From contig CAZWSX010000012.1 in assembly GCA_964636985.1 (NCBI GenBank), forward strand, positions 62,001-126,000: a stretch of 64,000 bases of DNA, in the 5' to 3' direction. The notes under the pieces are model-generated. The model was not told the origin of the DNA and made no database searches. It saw only the letters and a list, made by a program, of their open reading frames with translations. This stretch comes from CAZWSX01 sp964636985 (GTDB lineage: Bacteria > Planctomycetota > Planctomycetia > Pirellulales > Pirellulaceae). The translations under genes were made by a program, and so were the position numbers. This document shows positions 52,719 through 62,140 of this stretch, piece by piece; the stretch's first letter is position 1; every line of letters starts with the position of its first letter.

Positions 52719-55349
52719 GTGAGCAATATCCTTCCGCGCGGTTGGTGGTTTGGCGGGATCGCCGCGCTCACGATTCTCTTAAGCGCGTTTTTGCTGTTCC
52801 AGGTTCAACCGATCGAGAGCAAAACGCTGCTGCCTTGGTTTGGTGGAAATCCGTCGGTCTGGAACACGTGTGTCGTTTTCTTTCAACTCGCGCTTCTGGC
52901 GGGCTACTGCTACGCCCACAACTTGTCGTCGCGGACGGCCACGCAGCAGGCATGGATTCACGGCACGTTGCTGTTGATCGCCTTGGCGACGTTGACCGTG
53001 ATTCCCGGGAACGCCTGGAAGCCGGCAGGAGGCGAATCGGCATCGACGCGGATATTGCTCATTCTACTCGTGCACGTCGGCTTGCCATTTTTCCTCCTTT
53101 CGACAACGGGGCCGCTGGTGCAGATGTGGTTCTCCCGGTTTTATCCGGGGCGTTCCCCTTACCGGCTGTACGCACTTTCGAACGTCGGTTCGCTGGCGGC
53201 TTTGGCCCTCTATCCGTTCGTGTTCGAGCCGAAGTTCGATCTGCCTACTCAGGTGCTGATGTGGAAAGGGGGATTCGTCGTTTTCGGCCTGCTGATCGGA
53301 ACGTTGGCGATCTCGATGGCCATGACCTTTGGCAGCGAGCCGCCGCAGATCGATGAATCACCGGCGCCCGACAAGCCTCCGCCCAAGGGGGGCGATGTAG
53401 CGCCGGCAAGGTCGTTTGGCATCGGCACTTTTTTGGCATGGATCGCCTTGCCGTGGATTGCGTCCGTTGCGTCGCTGGCCGTCACGGGGCACCTGACCGA
53501 GGACGTCCCGACGGTGCCATTCATGTTGATTGTGCCCTTCATGCTTTACTTGTTGTCGTTCATCATTTGTTTTGACGCCGAGCGCTGGTACATCCGGTGG
53601 TTCTTTTGCGGCGGTTGCATTCTGCTTGCCTTGGGAATCGGCATCGCCGAACAAGTGGACCGTTGGGACGATACCTTCTCGGAAGCGAAGATTTCCATCT
53701 GGCCCACTGGTTGGATGAACTCTGCCGTCAACAGGTCGATCGATGCCGTGTATTACTTGCCCGAGAAAGTTCTGACGGAGCGAAACGAACACGGAAAGTT
53801 GGTACCGAGCGCGTGGGGGCGCGGTCTTGCAAGCATTAAGCCGCATCGCTTCCACGTTGAAAAGCTCGACTACGATCCCGTTTACCAATCGTTGTTCTAT
53901 TTGACGTTTCTGTTCTTCGCTTGCATGACATGCCATGGCGAAGTCGCGGCGCTCAAGCCGGCGCCGCAGCACTCGACACTCTTCTTCTTAGCGATCGCAA
54001 CCGGTGGCGCGCTGGGTGGGATGTTCGTGGCCCTGTATTGCCCGACGATGTCGCAATCGAAGATCGAACTCCCCATCAGCATCATGTGTTCGGTAATCGC
54101 GGCGGTTGCGGGTTTGGTCACGGGAATTGTGCCTAGGATCGCGCATTCGGCCGTGGCGCGGGCGGTATTGGTACTGGCTGGATTTGTGGTGTTGGGCGCG
54201 CTTGTCGGAGCGTCGATTGCTATTGCGTTGAAGGCGGGCCAACCATGGTTCGTCGCGGCCATCGGCCTCGGCGTTGTGTGGGGGATTGCCATCGGCGTCC
54301 TACTAACGCTCCATGGTTCACCTGCCATTTGCCAAGCAGGCGGGATCGCGTCGGTGGCTATTCCCTGCTTCTTGGTTGCGGGGTTGTGGGCGTTAAACCT
54401 CAATCGGAGAGATCCAGAGGAAATCGATCGCGTACGCGGCTTTTTTGGTGTGCTGGAGATTCACCAGTCAACAAGCGGGGACGTCATCTTGGGGAAATCG
54501 CTCATCCACGGGCGAATCGAGCATGGCTACCAGCACGCCGTGACAGCTGGGTATGCGGATTACTCGCAGATGCCGACCACGTACTACGCGGCCAATAGCG
54601 GCATTGGCCTGGCGATTCGATTCCACCCGAACGCGGGCCACATGCGCGTGGCAGTCGTGGGATTGGGAACGGGTACGACGGCAGCATACGCCGGTGAAGG
54701 CGAGGCGTTTCACTTTTATGAAATCGATCCGAAGATGCTGGCTCTTTCGGACAAACACTTCACCTATCGCCGTGACGCACGAGCGCGGGGGGCGGAGGTG
54801 GAAGTCAGGCTCGGCGATGCGCGTCTTACCATGGAGCGGCTGGAACCGCAAAGCTACGATGTGATCGCGGTCGACGCCTTCAGCGGCGATTCGATTCCCG
54901 TCCACTTGCTAACCGAAGAGTGCATGCGAGACGCCTATCTCAAGCATCTCAACCCGGAGGGGATCTTGGCGGTGCATATCAGCAACCGCTATCTCGACCT
55001 GGAGCCCGTGGTTCGCAACCTCGCGGTGAAGAACGGCATGGAAGTGCGGAAGGTCGATTTCAAGCCGACGGGAAGCGACTGGACGCCCCCTTCCGTGCCA
55101 CCCACCTTGGCCGAAAACGAGGTGCAGCTTGCAGCCGCCCCTCTGCGTTTGAACGAGGGGGAATCGTATTGGGTGCTGGTGACAAAGAACAAGGACTTTT
55201 TGGAGAAACGCTTCCTGCTGATCAGCGACAAGGATGAGGAAGTGATCTGCGCGCCGGACGATCCAAATAGTTTCCTCCCACCTACAAAGATTGTCCCCTG
55301 GACCGATCGTCACAGCCCGTTGTGGCAAATCTTGGAGTTGGGTGGCTGA
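52719..55349 (+). CDS. Membrane protein fused to a spermidine-synthase-like domain
   Basis: 876 residues from GTG 52719. About twelve or more membrane helices occupy the first 575 residues (WWFGGIAALTILLSAFLLFQVQPIESKTLLPWFGG to FVAAIGLGVVWGIAIGVLL). The C-terminal domain carries a SAM-binding-like fold: MRVAVVGLGTGTTAAYAGEGEAFHFYEIDPKMLALS and YDVIAVDAFSGDSIPVHLLTEE. This is the fused MFS/spermidine-synthase architecture, broadly distributed and of unknown substrate. The aminopropyl-transferase Asp appears in VDAFSGD. No partner gene is adjacent. Confidence 0.85.
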   Translation: MSNILPRGWWFGGIAALTILLSAFLLFQVQPIESKTLLPWFGGNPSVWNTCVVFFQLALLAGYCYAHNLSSRTATQQAWIHGTLLLIALATLTVIPGNAWKPAGGESASTRILLILLVHVGLPFFLLSTTGPLVQMWFSRFYPGRSPYRLYALSNVGSLAALALYPFVFEPKFDLPTQVLMWKGGFVVFGLLIGTLAISMAMTFGSEPPQIDESPAPDKPPPKGGDVAPARSFGIGTFLAWIALPWIASVASLAVTGHLTEDVPTVPFMLIVPFMLYLLSFIICFDAERWYIRWFFCGGCILLALGIGIAEQVDRWDDTFSEAKISIWPTGWMNSAVNRSIDAVYYLPEKVLTERNEHGKLVPSAWGRGLASIKPHRFHVEKLDYDPVYQSLFYLTFLFFACMTCHGEVAALKPAPQHSTLFFLAIATGGALGGMFVALYCPTMSQSKIELPISIMCSVIAAVAGLVTGIVPRIAHSAVARAVLVLAGFVVLGALVGASIAIALKAGQPWFVAAIGLGVVWGIAIGVLLTLHGSPAICQAGGIASVAIPCFLVAGLWALNLNRRDPEEIDRVRGFFGVLEIHQSTSGDVILGKSLIHGRIEHGYQHAVTAGYADYSQMPTTYYAANSGIGLAIRFHPNAGHMRVAVVGLGTGTTAAYAGEGEAFHFYEIDPKMLALSDKHFTYRRDARARGAEVEVRLGDARLTMERLEPQSYDVIAVDAFSGDSIPVHLLTEECMRDAYLKHLNPEGILAVHISNRYLDLEPVVRNLAVKNGMEVRKVDFKPTGSDWTPPSVPPTLAENEVQLAAAPLRLNEGESYWVLVTKNKDFLEKRFLLISDKDEEVICAPDDPNSFLPPTKIVPWTDRHSPLWQILELGG

Positions 55350-55565
55350 TCTCGTGTGACTGATATTAGGCAACGGATATTGGTCGAATTGCGCCCCCCA
55401 GTCGATACAAGCGGCAAACGCGGCCTATGCGGCCGGTGCGATTCGGATGAGCCGATTTGACTCGCTTCCGTCACAACCTACTCTTGTGGCGAGTTGGATG
55501 CTGCGCCCTTAGCGGAGCGCTTGCATCGACAAAACACCCGTGGAACCCTGCTGGCGGAATCTCTC

Positions 55566-55928
55566 ATGAGCAAGCGAGTCCTGGTCGCCGACGATTCGAG
55601 CACCATGCGCAAGATCATCCTTCGTTCTCTTCAAGCCGTGGGCGTGCCTGGCGCCGAAGAAGCCGGCGATGGGCAAGAAGCGATCGATATGTTCAAAAAG
55701 TCGGAATACGATCTCGTATTGACCGACTGGAACATGCCGAACAAGAACGGCCTGGACGTGATTCGCGAAATCCGCGCTTTGAACACGAGCGTTCCGATCA
55801 TCATGGTGACCACCGAAGCGGAAAAGACCCGCGTTTTGGAAGCGATCCAGGCCGGCGTGTCCGACTACCTGGTGAAGCCGTTCACGGCCGATACGCTCCG
55901 CGAAAAGCTGGAAAAATTCGGCTGTTAG
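55566..55928 (+). CDS. CheY-like single-domain response regulator
   Basis: 120 residues from ATG 55566. A complete receiver domain: Asp9/Asp10 in VLVADDSSTMRKI, phosphoacceptor Asp54 in LTDWNMPNKNGLDV, the Thr switch in MVTTEAEK, and Lys104 in YLVKPFTADTL. The sequence is close to chemotaxis-type CheY. No output domain, kinase or chemotaxis genes are adjacent. A rho-independent terminator follows at 55970-55995. The 216 bases upstream hold nothing recognisable. Confidence 0.93.
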   Translation: MSKRVLVADDSSTMRKIILRSLQAVGVPGAEEAGDGQEAIDMFKKSEYDLVLTDWNMPNKNGLDVIREIRALNTSVPIIMVTTEAEKTRVLEAIQAGVSDYLVKPFTADTLREKLEKFGC

Positions 55929-55969
55929 GCCTTTTGAGCCAACGGTCTGCCAACGCTAGCCGCGACTGC

Positions 55970-55995
55970 ACCCGGATGGAAACGTCCGGGTTTTT
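55970..55995 (+). terminator. Rho-independent terminator after the CheY-like gene
   Basis: Stem acccgga / tccgggt with an 8-base loop, followed by ttttt (to 55995), 41 bases after the stop codon. Confidence 0.85.
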
Positions 55996-56102
55996 CGTTT
56001 CTTGAGCCAAAAAGTGCGAAGGAGGAAAAACTTTCCCTGGCGGCGCCTGGTTGTCTGGAACTACGAATAGTCCAACCCTAGGTTTGCCGGAGCCCAGATT
56101 CT

Positions 56103-57356
56103 GTGACTGCTCAAACTCTTCTCAATCATTCGTTTGTCCCAGTGGTAGCTGCGTTGCTTGCCGCGTGGACATCGTTTGCCGCGGCTGATGAAACGCGAGT
56201 GGTCATGCGAGATGGCGTGGCGTACCGCGAAACCACCCGCATCTCGCGTGTGCCGACCACACGCTATGAATCCCGCGAAGAGCAGCAGACAGCCTTGGTG
56301 GAGCAGACTCGCACCTTCGAGCAAACTTACACGCGGACCCTCTATCAGCCGATGGTGCAGACGTGGCATCGGCCGCAAATGATCGCTTGGCCAAACGGCG
56401 CGCCGCAGCCAACCATGTCGAGCCAGGCTGTAGCCGTGATGCGCTACATTCCCAAGGAAGAAGTAGTCAAAGTTCCGATTGTTACGCGAGAAATCCGTCC
56501 GGCGGTCCGCACCGTGACCTATCAGGAACGGATCTTGAGTTTCGACGAGCAGCCCATGCTGGTGGCCAGTGAAGTCGCGCCAGAGTACTCCGAACCGGGT
56601 GTTCTCACTGATGGGGCCAATGGTGCGATAGCCGGGCTTCCGCCTGTCTCGTCCGACTACCTGGCGAACGGCACGATGACCGATGGCCGTTATGGTAACG
56701 GCTGGCCCGAGGGTTACTCGGCTTTGAACGGCACCCATTACCAATACGGCTACGGGTCGGGGTTCCCGACTTCAAGCCAATCGGGCTGGGGCCAAGGCCC
56801 ATCGATGGGCGTTTCGCATCCTGTCGTCGCCAGCAACGCCTGGCCCACTAACGATTGGAGCACCAGCGGCTGGCCTGGTTCGCGAACCACTTCGCCTTAC
56901 GCCGGGCGCGGTCAAGGATCGTGGTCTGCTTTGTTTCCCACTTACGACACGTCCTCGCCGGGCCCATTTGGTGGTCTTGGTCGCAACCTCTGGAGCCGGT
57001 TGAATGCGAAGGGAACGCTCGCCGATTACAACAACTCGTCGACGAGCTCATTAAGCCCGATGGGAAGTTGGTGGAATCCGAACGCGCCGGCTGGCGCGTG
57101 GCCAACCTCAAATAACGGATCGTTCGCGCCACCAGCGACGACCTCGTATTTGCCTCCCACCGACGCATTGCCACCGGGGCCGGGATACTTGGGAAATGCC
57201 CCCGTAACGGGACTTGGCAACCCACTGGCGCCGCCGGCGACTCGTAGCGGCCTGTCGACCGAGTGGAGCGGCCAAGCGCCTGTGCCCCCCAACAACTGGC
57301 TCAATGGGGCGCCTGGGGATGCTCTCAACGACGGCGTGGCGCCTCCGCCGGGTTAG
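56103..57356 (+). CDS. Exported Gly/Ser/Pro-rich protein
   Basis: 417 residues from GTG 56103 with a signal peptide (VVAALLAAWTSFAAADE). The N-terminal 150 residues are distinctive: paired VVMRDGVAYRETTRISRVPTT, TFEQTYTRTLYQPMVQTW and VPIVTREIRPAVRTVTYQERI, repeats seen in planctomycete secreted proteins. The rest is rich in Gly, Ser, Pro, Trp and Asn and appears disordered. Probably extracellular or envelope-associated; function unknown. Its stop overlaps that of the convergent TMTC-like gene (ttag, 57353-57356). Confidence 0.7.
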   Translation: MTAQTLLNHSFVPVVAALLAAWTSFAAADETRVVMRDGVAYRETTRISRVPTTRYESREEQQTALVEQTRTFEQTYTRTLYQPMVQTWHRPQMIAWPNGAPQPTMSSQAVAVMRYIPKEEVVKVPIVTREIRPAVRTVTYQERILSFDEQPMLVASEVAPEYSEPGVLTDGANGAIAGLPPVSSDYLANGTMTDGRYGNGWPEGYSALNGTHYQYGYGSGFPTSSQSGWGQGPSMGVSHPVVASNAWPTNDWSTSGWPGSRTTSPYAGRGQGSWSALFPTYDTSSPGPFGGLGRNLWSRLNAKGTLADYNNSSTSSLSPMGSWWNPNAPAGAWPTSNNGSFAPPATTSYLPPTDALPPGPGYLGNAPVTGLGNPLAPPATRSGLSTEWSGQAPVPPNNWLNGAPGDALNDGVAPPPG

Positions 57357-59608
57357 CGATTCGGTGGAGCCGCCTGGGCAGCGAGTTCCTTGTTGGCTTC
57401 CTGGACCATTTCTTCAAGCGGGGTTCCGCCGAGCTTCTCGAACTCCTTCAGATCGGCCAAGCAGCCGGCGAAGTCGTGCAGCTCAAAGCGTGCCACGGCG
57501 CGCCCCTCAAAGGCTTGCTGCGAAGTTGGATCCACTTCGATCGCACGGCCAAAGTCGGCGATGGCCTCCTCCGGCCTGCCCAATCCCCTGAGGATCCGGC
57601 CGCGGCGGCAGCGAATGCCAACATCCTCGGGAGCAAGACGAACGGCCAGATCCGCTTGTGCAAGTGCCGAATCGATACGGCCATCGTTAGCCAGTGCGGC
57701 CGCGTAGCTATCCCTAATCTCGGCGCTGTCGGGCTTAAGTTCGATGGCGCGCTCGAAATCGCGGTACGCCTCGCGAAACTTGCCAAGATCGGCATACGAT
57801 CCGGCCCGGTTGCTAAACGCCAGCGCGAACGTGGGAGCCTGCCTGAGGGCCTGGTCGAAGACCGGAATCGATTCGGAAATCTTCCCCAGTTTTCTCAGGA
57901 TGACCCCCTTCGAATTGAGCAATGCCTCCTCGCGCAGCGGGCTGCGATCGATGGCCTGATCGATCTCGGCCAGCGCTAACTCGTATCGCTCTTGCAGAAG
58001 ATAAATGTTAGAACGCGCGGCGTAGTGTTGCGGGTGGGGGGCGTCTCCGTTGAGTGCTGCGGTAAAGCATGCCAAGGCGTCTGTGTAGGCTTTCCGCTCC
58101 ACGAGCTTGTCGCCTAACTTCGTATTCAAGTAGGACGAATGAGGACGCTGGGTTACCAGTTCCCGCAACCGTTCTTCGATCATCCGATCGATTTCTGCTT
58201 TCGTAACGCCCGGCGTCAGTCGCAAGGCGTAGATGGCACCGTACAGGGCTCGGTCGTTTTGCGGGCGCTTTGTCGCCGTGTCCTGCCAGATCGATAGCTC
58301 GTCGCGGTAATCGTAATTGCGACTGAGCGTGAGCACACCAAGGACGAGCAGTACCGCCGCCAGAGCGACCACCTTGGCACGGGGATTCGCCCATTTGCGC
58401 GTTGCGGCGGCTACCGTCACCACCACAAAGATAACCAGTGCGATTAGCGGCAGATAAGTTCGATGCTCGGCACGAGTCTGGGTGATGACGGGAATGAAGC
58501 TCGAAGCAGGCGCCAGCGTAGCGGCGAATACGAGCGTCAAAAAGCCGATCCAGGGGCGCCACCAACCGATCGCAAGTCCACTGATGGCCGCGCCGAAGAC
58601 CAAGATCGCTTGCGGCACAATGGTCGTCGGATCTTTCACGAAGTCGGTGCCGTAATCGAAAATCAACGGCGATGGCCAGAAAGCCAGTTTGAGGTACGTG
58701 GCGCAAGCATCGATCGAGGTTAAAAAGAAATTCCACGGGCTGATGCCCATGCCAAAACCTGCTGTTGTTCCGCGGTTGCCGCTGTTGGACGAGAGAATCC
58801 AAAGCAACAGCCCCGTCGTCAGCCACAACATGGCATGGGCGAGCCATCGTTTGGCGAAAAGTTCTTTCCACGATTTCGCCGCGAACGTGCGATCGTATAG
58901 CAAGGCCACAAAGGGCGCCGTGATCATGACTTCCTTGCTGGCCATGCCCGCCAGGCTCGAAAGGATTGCTCCGATCAGCAAGGCCGGTCTTCCAAGGCGA
59001 ATCCACAAGGCAAAAAGCGTGAGTGTCAGAAGCAGCCAAAACGCAACTAGCGACTCAGCACGTTGAATGATGTAGGTCACCGATTCGGTGTTCAGCGGAT
59101 GAATCGTCCAAATCGCGGCCGCCGCAAACGCAATCAGGGTTGCCTCGGGGCGGAGGGGCTCGGTGTTGCGGCCGTAACGGAGCGTCTCTCTCACCAGTGC
59201 GAACACCAGCAGGCCGCTCATCGCATGAAGCACGATGTTCGCCAGCCGAAACCCGGGCGGCCACGCACCGTGCAGTGCATAGTTCACCGCCAAAGTGAAG
59301 TTGAGGAGCGGTCGTCCTTGAACGGTGTTTCCGTCGCCGAGTGAGCGGAGGACGGTTGGCAAGTCGGCCAGCTTCCGAATCGAAACGTTCTCGACAATGC
59401 ACGGAACGTCGTCAAATAAGAACGGCGCATTCAGCGAGTTGGAATAGACGACCGCTGCCAAGCCGACGAGCGACAGCCAGGGCCAGGCCCAGGAAAGAAA
59501 GCTACTTGCGGGCGCCGTTGCGCTTTGTCCATCGGGTTGTCGGCGCGCTGGCGAATCCGCGTGTTGTTTGGACCCGTGTTTCGGTGCCTGAGAGCGCGAT
59601 TTCAACAT
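57353..59608 (-). CDS. TMTC-like membrane protein with C-terminal TPR repeats
   Basis: 751 residues. A polytopic N-terminal half (about residues 38-430) begins VYSNSLNAPFLFDDVPCIVENVSI; the Asp66-Asp67 pair in the first extracytoplasmic loop is characteristic of GT-C glycosyltransferases, and the architecture equals that of eukaryotic TMTC O-mannosyltransferases. From about residue 490 a run of TPR repeats follows (LNTKLGDKLVERKAYTDALACF; AFSNRAGSYADLGKFREAYRDFERAIELKP). Donor and acceptor are unknown. The conserved motif supports a glycosyltransferase role, but activity in bacteria is inference. Confidence 0.82.
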   Translation of the reverse strand: MLKSRSQAPKHGSKQHADSPARRQPDGQSATAPASSFLSWAWPWLSLVGLAAVVYSNSLNAPFLFDDVPCIVENVSIRKLADLPTVLRSLGDGNTVQGRPLLNFTLAVNYALHGAWPPGFRLANIVLHAMSGLLVFALVRETLRYGRNTEPLRPEATLIAFAAAAIWTIHPLNTESVTYIIQRAESLVAFWLLLTLTLFALWIRLGRPALLIGAILSSLAGMASKEVMITAPFVALLYDRTFAAKSWKELFAKRWLAHAMLWLTTGLLLWILSSNSGNRGTTAGFGMGISPWNFFLTSIDACATYLKLAFWPSPLIFDYGTDFVKDPTTIVPQAILVFGAAISGLAIGWWRPWIGFLTLVFAATLAPASSFIPVITQTRAEHRTYLPLIALVIFVVVTVAAATRKWANPRAKVVALAAVLLVLGVLTLSRNYDYRDELSIWQDTATKRPQNDRALYGAIYALRLTPGVTKAEIDRMIEERLRELVTQRPHSSYLNTKLGDKLVERKAYTDALACFTAALNGDAPHPQHYAARSNIYLLQERYELALAEIDQAIDRSPLREEALLNSKGVILRKLGKISESIPVFDQALRQAPTFALAFSNRAGSYADLGKFREAYRDFERAIELKPDSAEIRDSYAAALANDGRIDSALAQADLAVRLAPEDVGIRCRRGRILRGLGRPEEAIADFGRAIEVDPTSQQAFEGRAVARFELHDFAGCLADLKEFEKLGGTPLEEMVQEANKELAAQAAPPNR

Positions 59609-59785
59609 GACCGGTGGGAGAATTTTGGGGCGGTCTTTGGCTTAGTTCGCCCCAGATCGCCGGATGACAAGCAAGCAACGATAGCAATGAATTGTTAAGA
59701 ACAGGTTGCGATCTGCACCAACTGGCATTGTTGTTTGCTGGCAAGGCTAGGAAAATCCCCAGGCAATTTTTCCCGAGACTGACTG

Positions 59786-60901
59786 ATGGCTTCGCCAAAC
59801 AACAACCGATGGCCGCGCCTGCGATGGACGACGTTTGTCGCGCTTGCGGCGGCCTGCGCCATTGGCGTGGCCGCGGGATGGTGGCTGCAACGGCCGCCAC
59901 TCGAACGACTGGCCGAAAGTTGGGGCCGGGCCATCGCCGAACAGGATGAAGCCGAGGCCATCATTTCTGTTGCCCGGTTGGGCGAGTTCGACGAGGCCGC
60001 CATTCCTTGGTGGGCCGAAGTTCTCACCGATCCGCGCGAGGACGTTCTTGTCGCAGCAATCGCGGCCTTGGACCGAGAAACGGCGCGTTGGCAATCGTTA
60101 GGCGAAGACGCACTAAGCAAACGGTGGGAAAAGCTGATCAGCGAAATCGAGATCCGGCGATCGCGTTTCTCGCCTACTGCGTGGACCCAAGTCGCGATGG
60201 TCGCTCGTCGAGGCGTATCGGCAACGCATGGGATGCGAGGCCCAAAGCGGACCGCTTTCCTGCTCGCCGCTGAATCGCTTCTTCGTGAAGCACCGATCCA
60301 TGCCGTGCCGGCGAAGGCGAATCAGAACGTTGCCGACTCGGATCCGATAGCGGTACCCACCGGCGAGAATGCGGCGCTCATGGCGTTGGCATCGCCCGTG
60401 ACGAAGAACGGCCTGACCGACGAAGCCTATTCGAAATCGAAGCCGCCGCCCGGGTACACTGCCCGACTTGATCGCCGGGCGCCGAATATTCTGACACAAG
60501 GCGATCGCGAGGAAGAGCCTCGCGAGCACAAGACGAACGTCTCGCATTCGACATCGGCCGCCGATTCGTCTGGCGACGATCTCCGCGGCTGGTCGGAGGT
60601 CGACCTGATGAAGGCTCTGCAGAGTTCCGACCGCTTTATCGCCGCGTCGGCGGCGAAGGAACTCAAGAAAAAGGGATACCGCGACGTTCACATCAATGCG
60701 GCGCAGCGGCTGTTCGACGCCGATCCTCTCGAACGACGACGGCTCGTCGATGAGCTCCCGTCCATCCGCGGTATCGACCCGCGGCCGTGGCTGGAACAAC
60801 TCGCCCGCGACGAGAACGAAGCGGTCCGTAATGCCGCCGAGGCCACGCTACAGACCGCCAAGCGTTCAACCAATAAAAAAGGGCGGCCCGATTCTCGGTA
60901 G
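59786..60901 (+). CDS. Membrane-anchored protein with HEAT-like helical repeats
   Basis: 371 residues. An N-terminal anchor FVALAAACAIGVAAGWWLQ precedes helical segments, including PWWAEVLTDPREDVLVAAIAAL and SSDRFIAASAAKELKKKGYRDV plus PWLEQLARDENEAVRNAAEATL, which resemble HEAT repeats. The central region (170-260) is low complexity. No enzyme motif is seen. A scaffold role is inference. The last 27 bases overlap the terminator of the convergent fba gene. Confidence 0.7.
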   Translation: MASPNNNRWPRLRWTTFVALAAACAIGVAAGWWLQRPPLERLAESWGRAIAEQDEAEAIISVARLGEFDEAAIPWWAEVLTDPREDVLVAAIAALDRETARWQSLGEDALSKRWEKLISEIEIRRSRFSPTAWTQVAMVARRGVSATHGMRGPKRTAFLLAAESLLREAPIHAVPAKANQNVADSDPIAVPTGENAALMALASPVTKNGLTDEAYSKSKPPPGYTARLDRRAPNILTQGDREEEPREHKTNVSHSTSAADSSGDDLRGWSEVDLMKALQSSDRFIAASAAKELKKKGYRDVHINAAQRLFDADPLERRRLVDELPSIRGIDPRPWLEQLARDENEAVRNAAEATLQTAKRSTNKKGRPDSR

Positions 60902-60907
60902 CCGCCC
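60875..60907 (-). terminator. Rho-independent terminator of fbaA
   Basis: On the minus strand gggcggc / gccgccc form a 7-bp stem with a 13-base loop, followed by six T (aaaaaa at 60875-60880 on the plus strand). It lies 25 bases after the fbaA stop and falls inside the 3' end of the convergent HEAT-like gene. Confidence 0.8.
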
Positions 60908-60931
60908 CGACAATTCCTTGTCGACCTTGAA

Positions 60932-61948
60932 CTACTTCAAGGTCTTGGCGCGAATCTTGCCTGCTTGGCCAGCTTGGCCAAATTGCTCCATGCGGAGCTT
61001 GCAGATCGCTTGCATCTTCGAGCGGGCAGGTTTGAGATAGTCGCGGGGGTCAAACTTGTCTGGACCTTCCCACAGCACCTTGCGAATCGCCGCCGTCATA
61101 GCCAGGCGGTTGTCGGTATCGACGTTGATCTTGCGAACCCCGTGCTTGATGCCGCGTTGAATTTCCTCGACTGGCACGCCCCAAGTTTGCTTGAGCTTGC
61201 CGCCGTACTTGTTGATTTCGTCTTGCAGGTCTTGCGGAACGCTCGAACTGCCGTGCATCACCAAGTGGGTGTTGGGGAGTTTCTTGTGGATCTGCTCGAT
61301 CCGCGACATGGCCAGCACTTCGCCGTCGGGCTTGCGGGTGAACTTGTAGGCACCGTGGCTGGTGCCAATCGCGACAGCCAAGGCGTCGCAGCCGGTCTTG
61401 GCGACGAAGTCGGCCGCTTCGTTGGGATCGGTAAGAAGTTGGTCGTGCGAAAGTTGCCCTTCCGCGCCGTGGCCGTCTTCCTGTTCGCCGTGGCCGCTTT
61501 CGAGCGAACCCAGGCACCCCAGTTCTCCTTCGACCGAAACGTTCAAGGCGTGGGCAATCTTCACCACTTCGGCCGTCACTTGGACGTTGTACTCGTACGA
61601 GGCGGGTGTCTTACCATCTTCCTTCAGCGATCCGTCCATCATCACGCTGCTGAAGCCTTGCTTGATAGCGCTCATGCAGGTGGCCACGCTATTGCCGTGG
61701 TCTTGGTGCATGACGATCGGGATGTGCGGGTAAAGTTCGACGGCCGCAAGGATCAAGTGGCGAAGGTAGGCATCCTGAGAGTAGCCACGGGCACCGCGCG
61801 AGGCTTGGATGATGACCGGCGCGTCGATCTCGTGCGCCGCTTCCATGATGGCCTGGATCTGCTCCATGTTGTTCACGTTGAACGCGGCAACACCGTAGCT
61901 GTTTTCGGCGGCATGATCCAAAAGAAGTCGTAGCGGCACCACGGCCAT
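60932..61948 (-). CDS. fbaA: Class II fructose-bisphosphate aldolase
   Basis: 338 residues from ATG 61948 (MAVVPLRLLLDHAAENSYGVAAFNVNNMEQ); the longer frame to 62077 has no conserved sequence. A zinc-dependent TIM-barrel enzyme of glycolysis/gluconeogenesis. Metal and substrate motifs: IVMHQDHGNSVATC, GELGCLGSLESG, AVAIGTSHGAYKF and LVMHGSSSVP, with the phosphate-binding GVRKINVDTDNRLAMT. A 15-residue His/Glu/Gly-rich insertion (GHGEQEDGHGAEGQ) follows the GELG motif, as in some class IIB aldolases. With glpX it supplies hexose phosphates. Confidence 0.95.
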   Translation of the reverse strand: MAVVPLRLLLDHAAENSYGVAAFNVNNMEQIQAIMEAAHEIDAPVIIQASRGARGYSQDAYLRHLILAAVELYPHIPIVMHQDHGNSVATCMSAIKQGFSSVMMDGSLKEDGKTPASYEYNVQVTAEVVKIAHALNVSVEGELGCLGSLESGHGEQEDGHGAEGQLSHDQLLTDPNEAADFVAKTGCDALAVAIGTSHGAYKFTRKPDGEVLAMSRIEQIHKKLPNTHLVMHGSSSVPQDLQDEINKYGGKLKQTWGVPVEEIQRGIKHGVRKINVDTDNRLAMTAAIRKVLWEGPDKFDPRDYLKPARSKMQAICKLRMEQFGQAGQAGKIRAKTLK

Positions 61949-62140
61949 GAGGGAAACTCCGATCGAGACAAGGGTGAACAAGAGGGGCCGCGACCGCTTC
62001 CGCAGGGGATAGCCTAGCAATCGGAATTCTGCGATCCCTAAACGGTGTATTGTGACGCTGGGCAGAAAACTGCTCAATGGCCCTTCGGCTCGGAAAAAAC
62101 CGATGTTTTTGCCCCCCTCGATGCCGCCTAAGCAGCTTGC

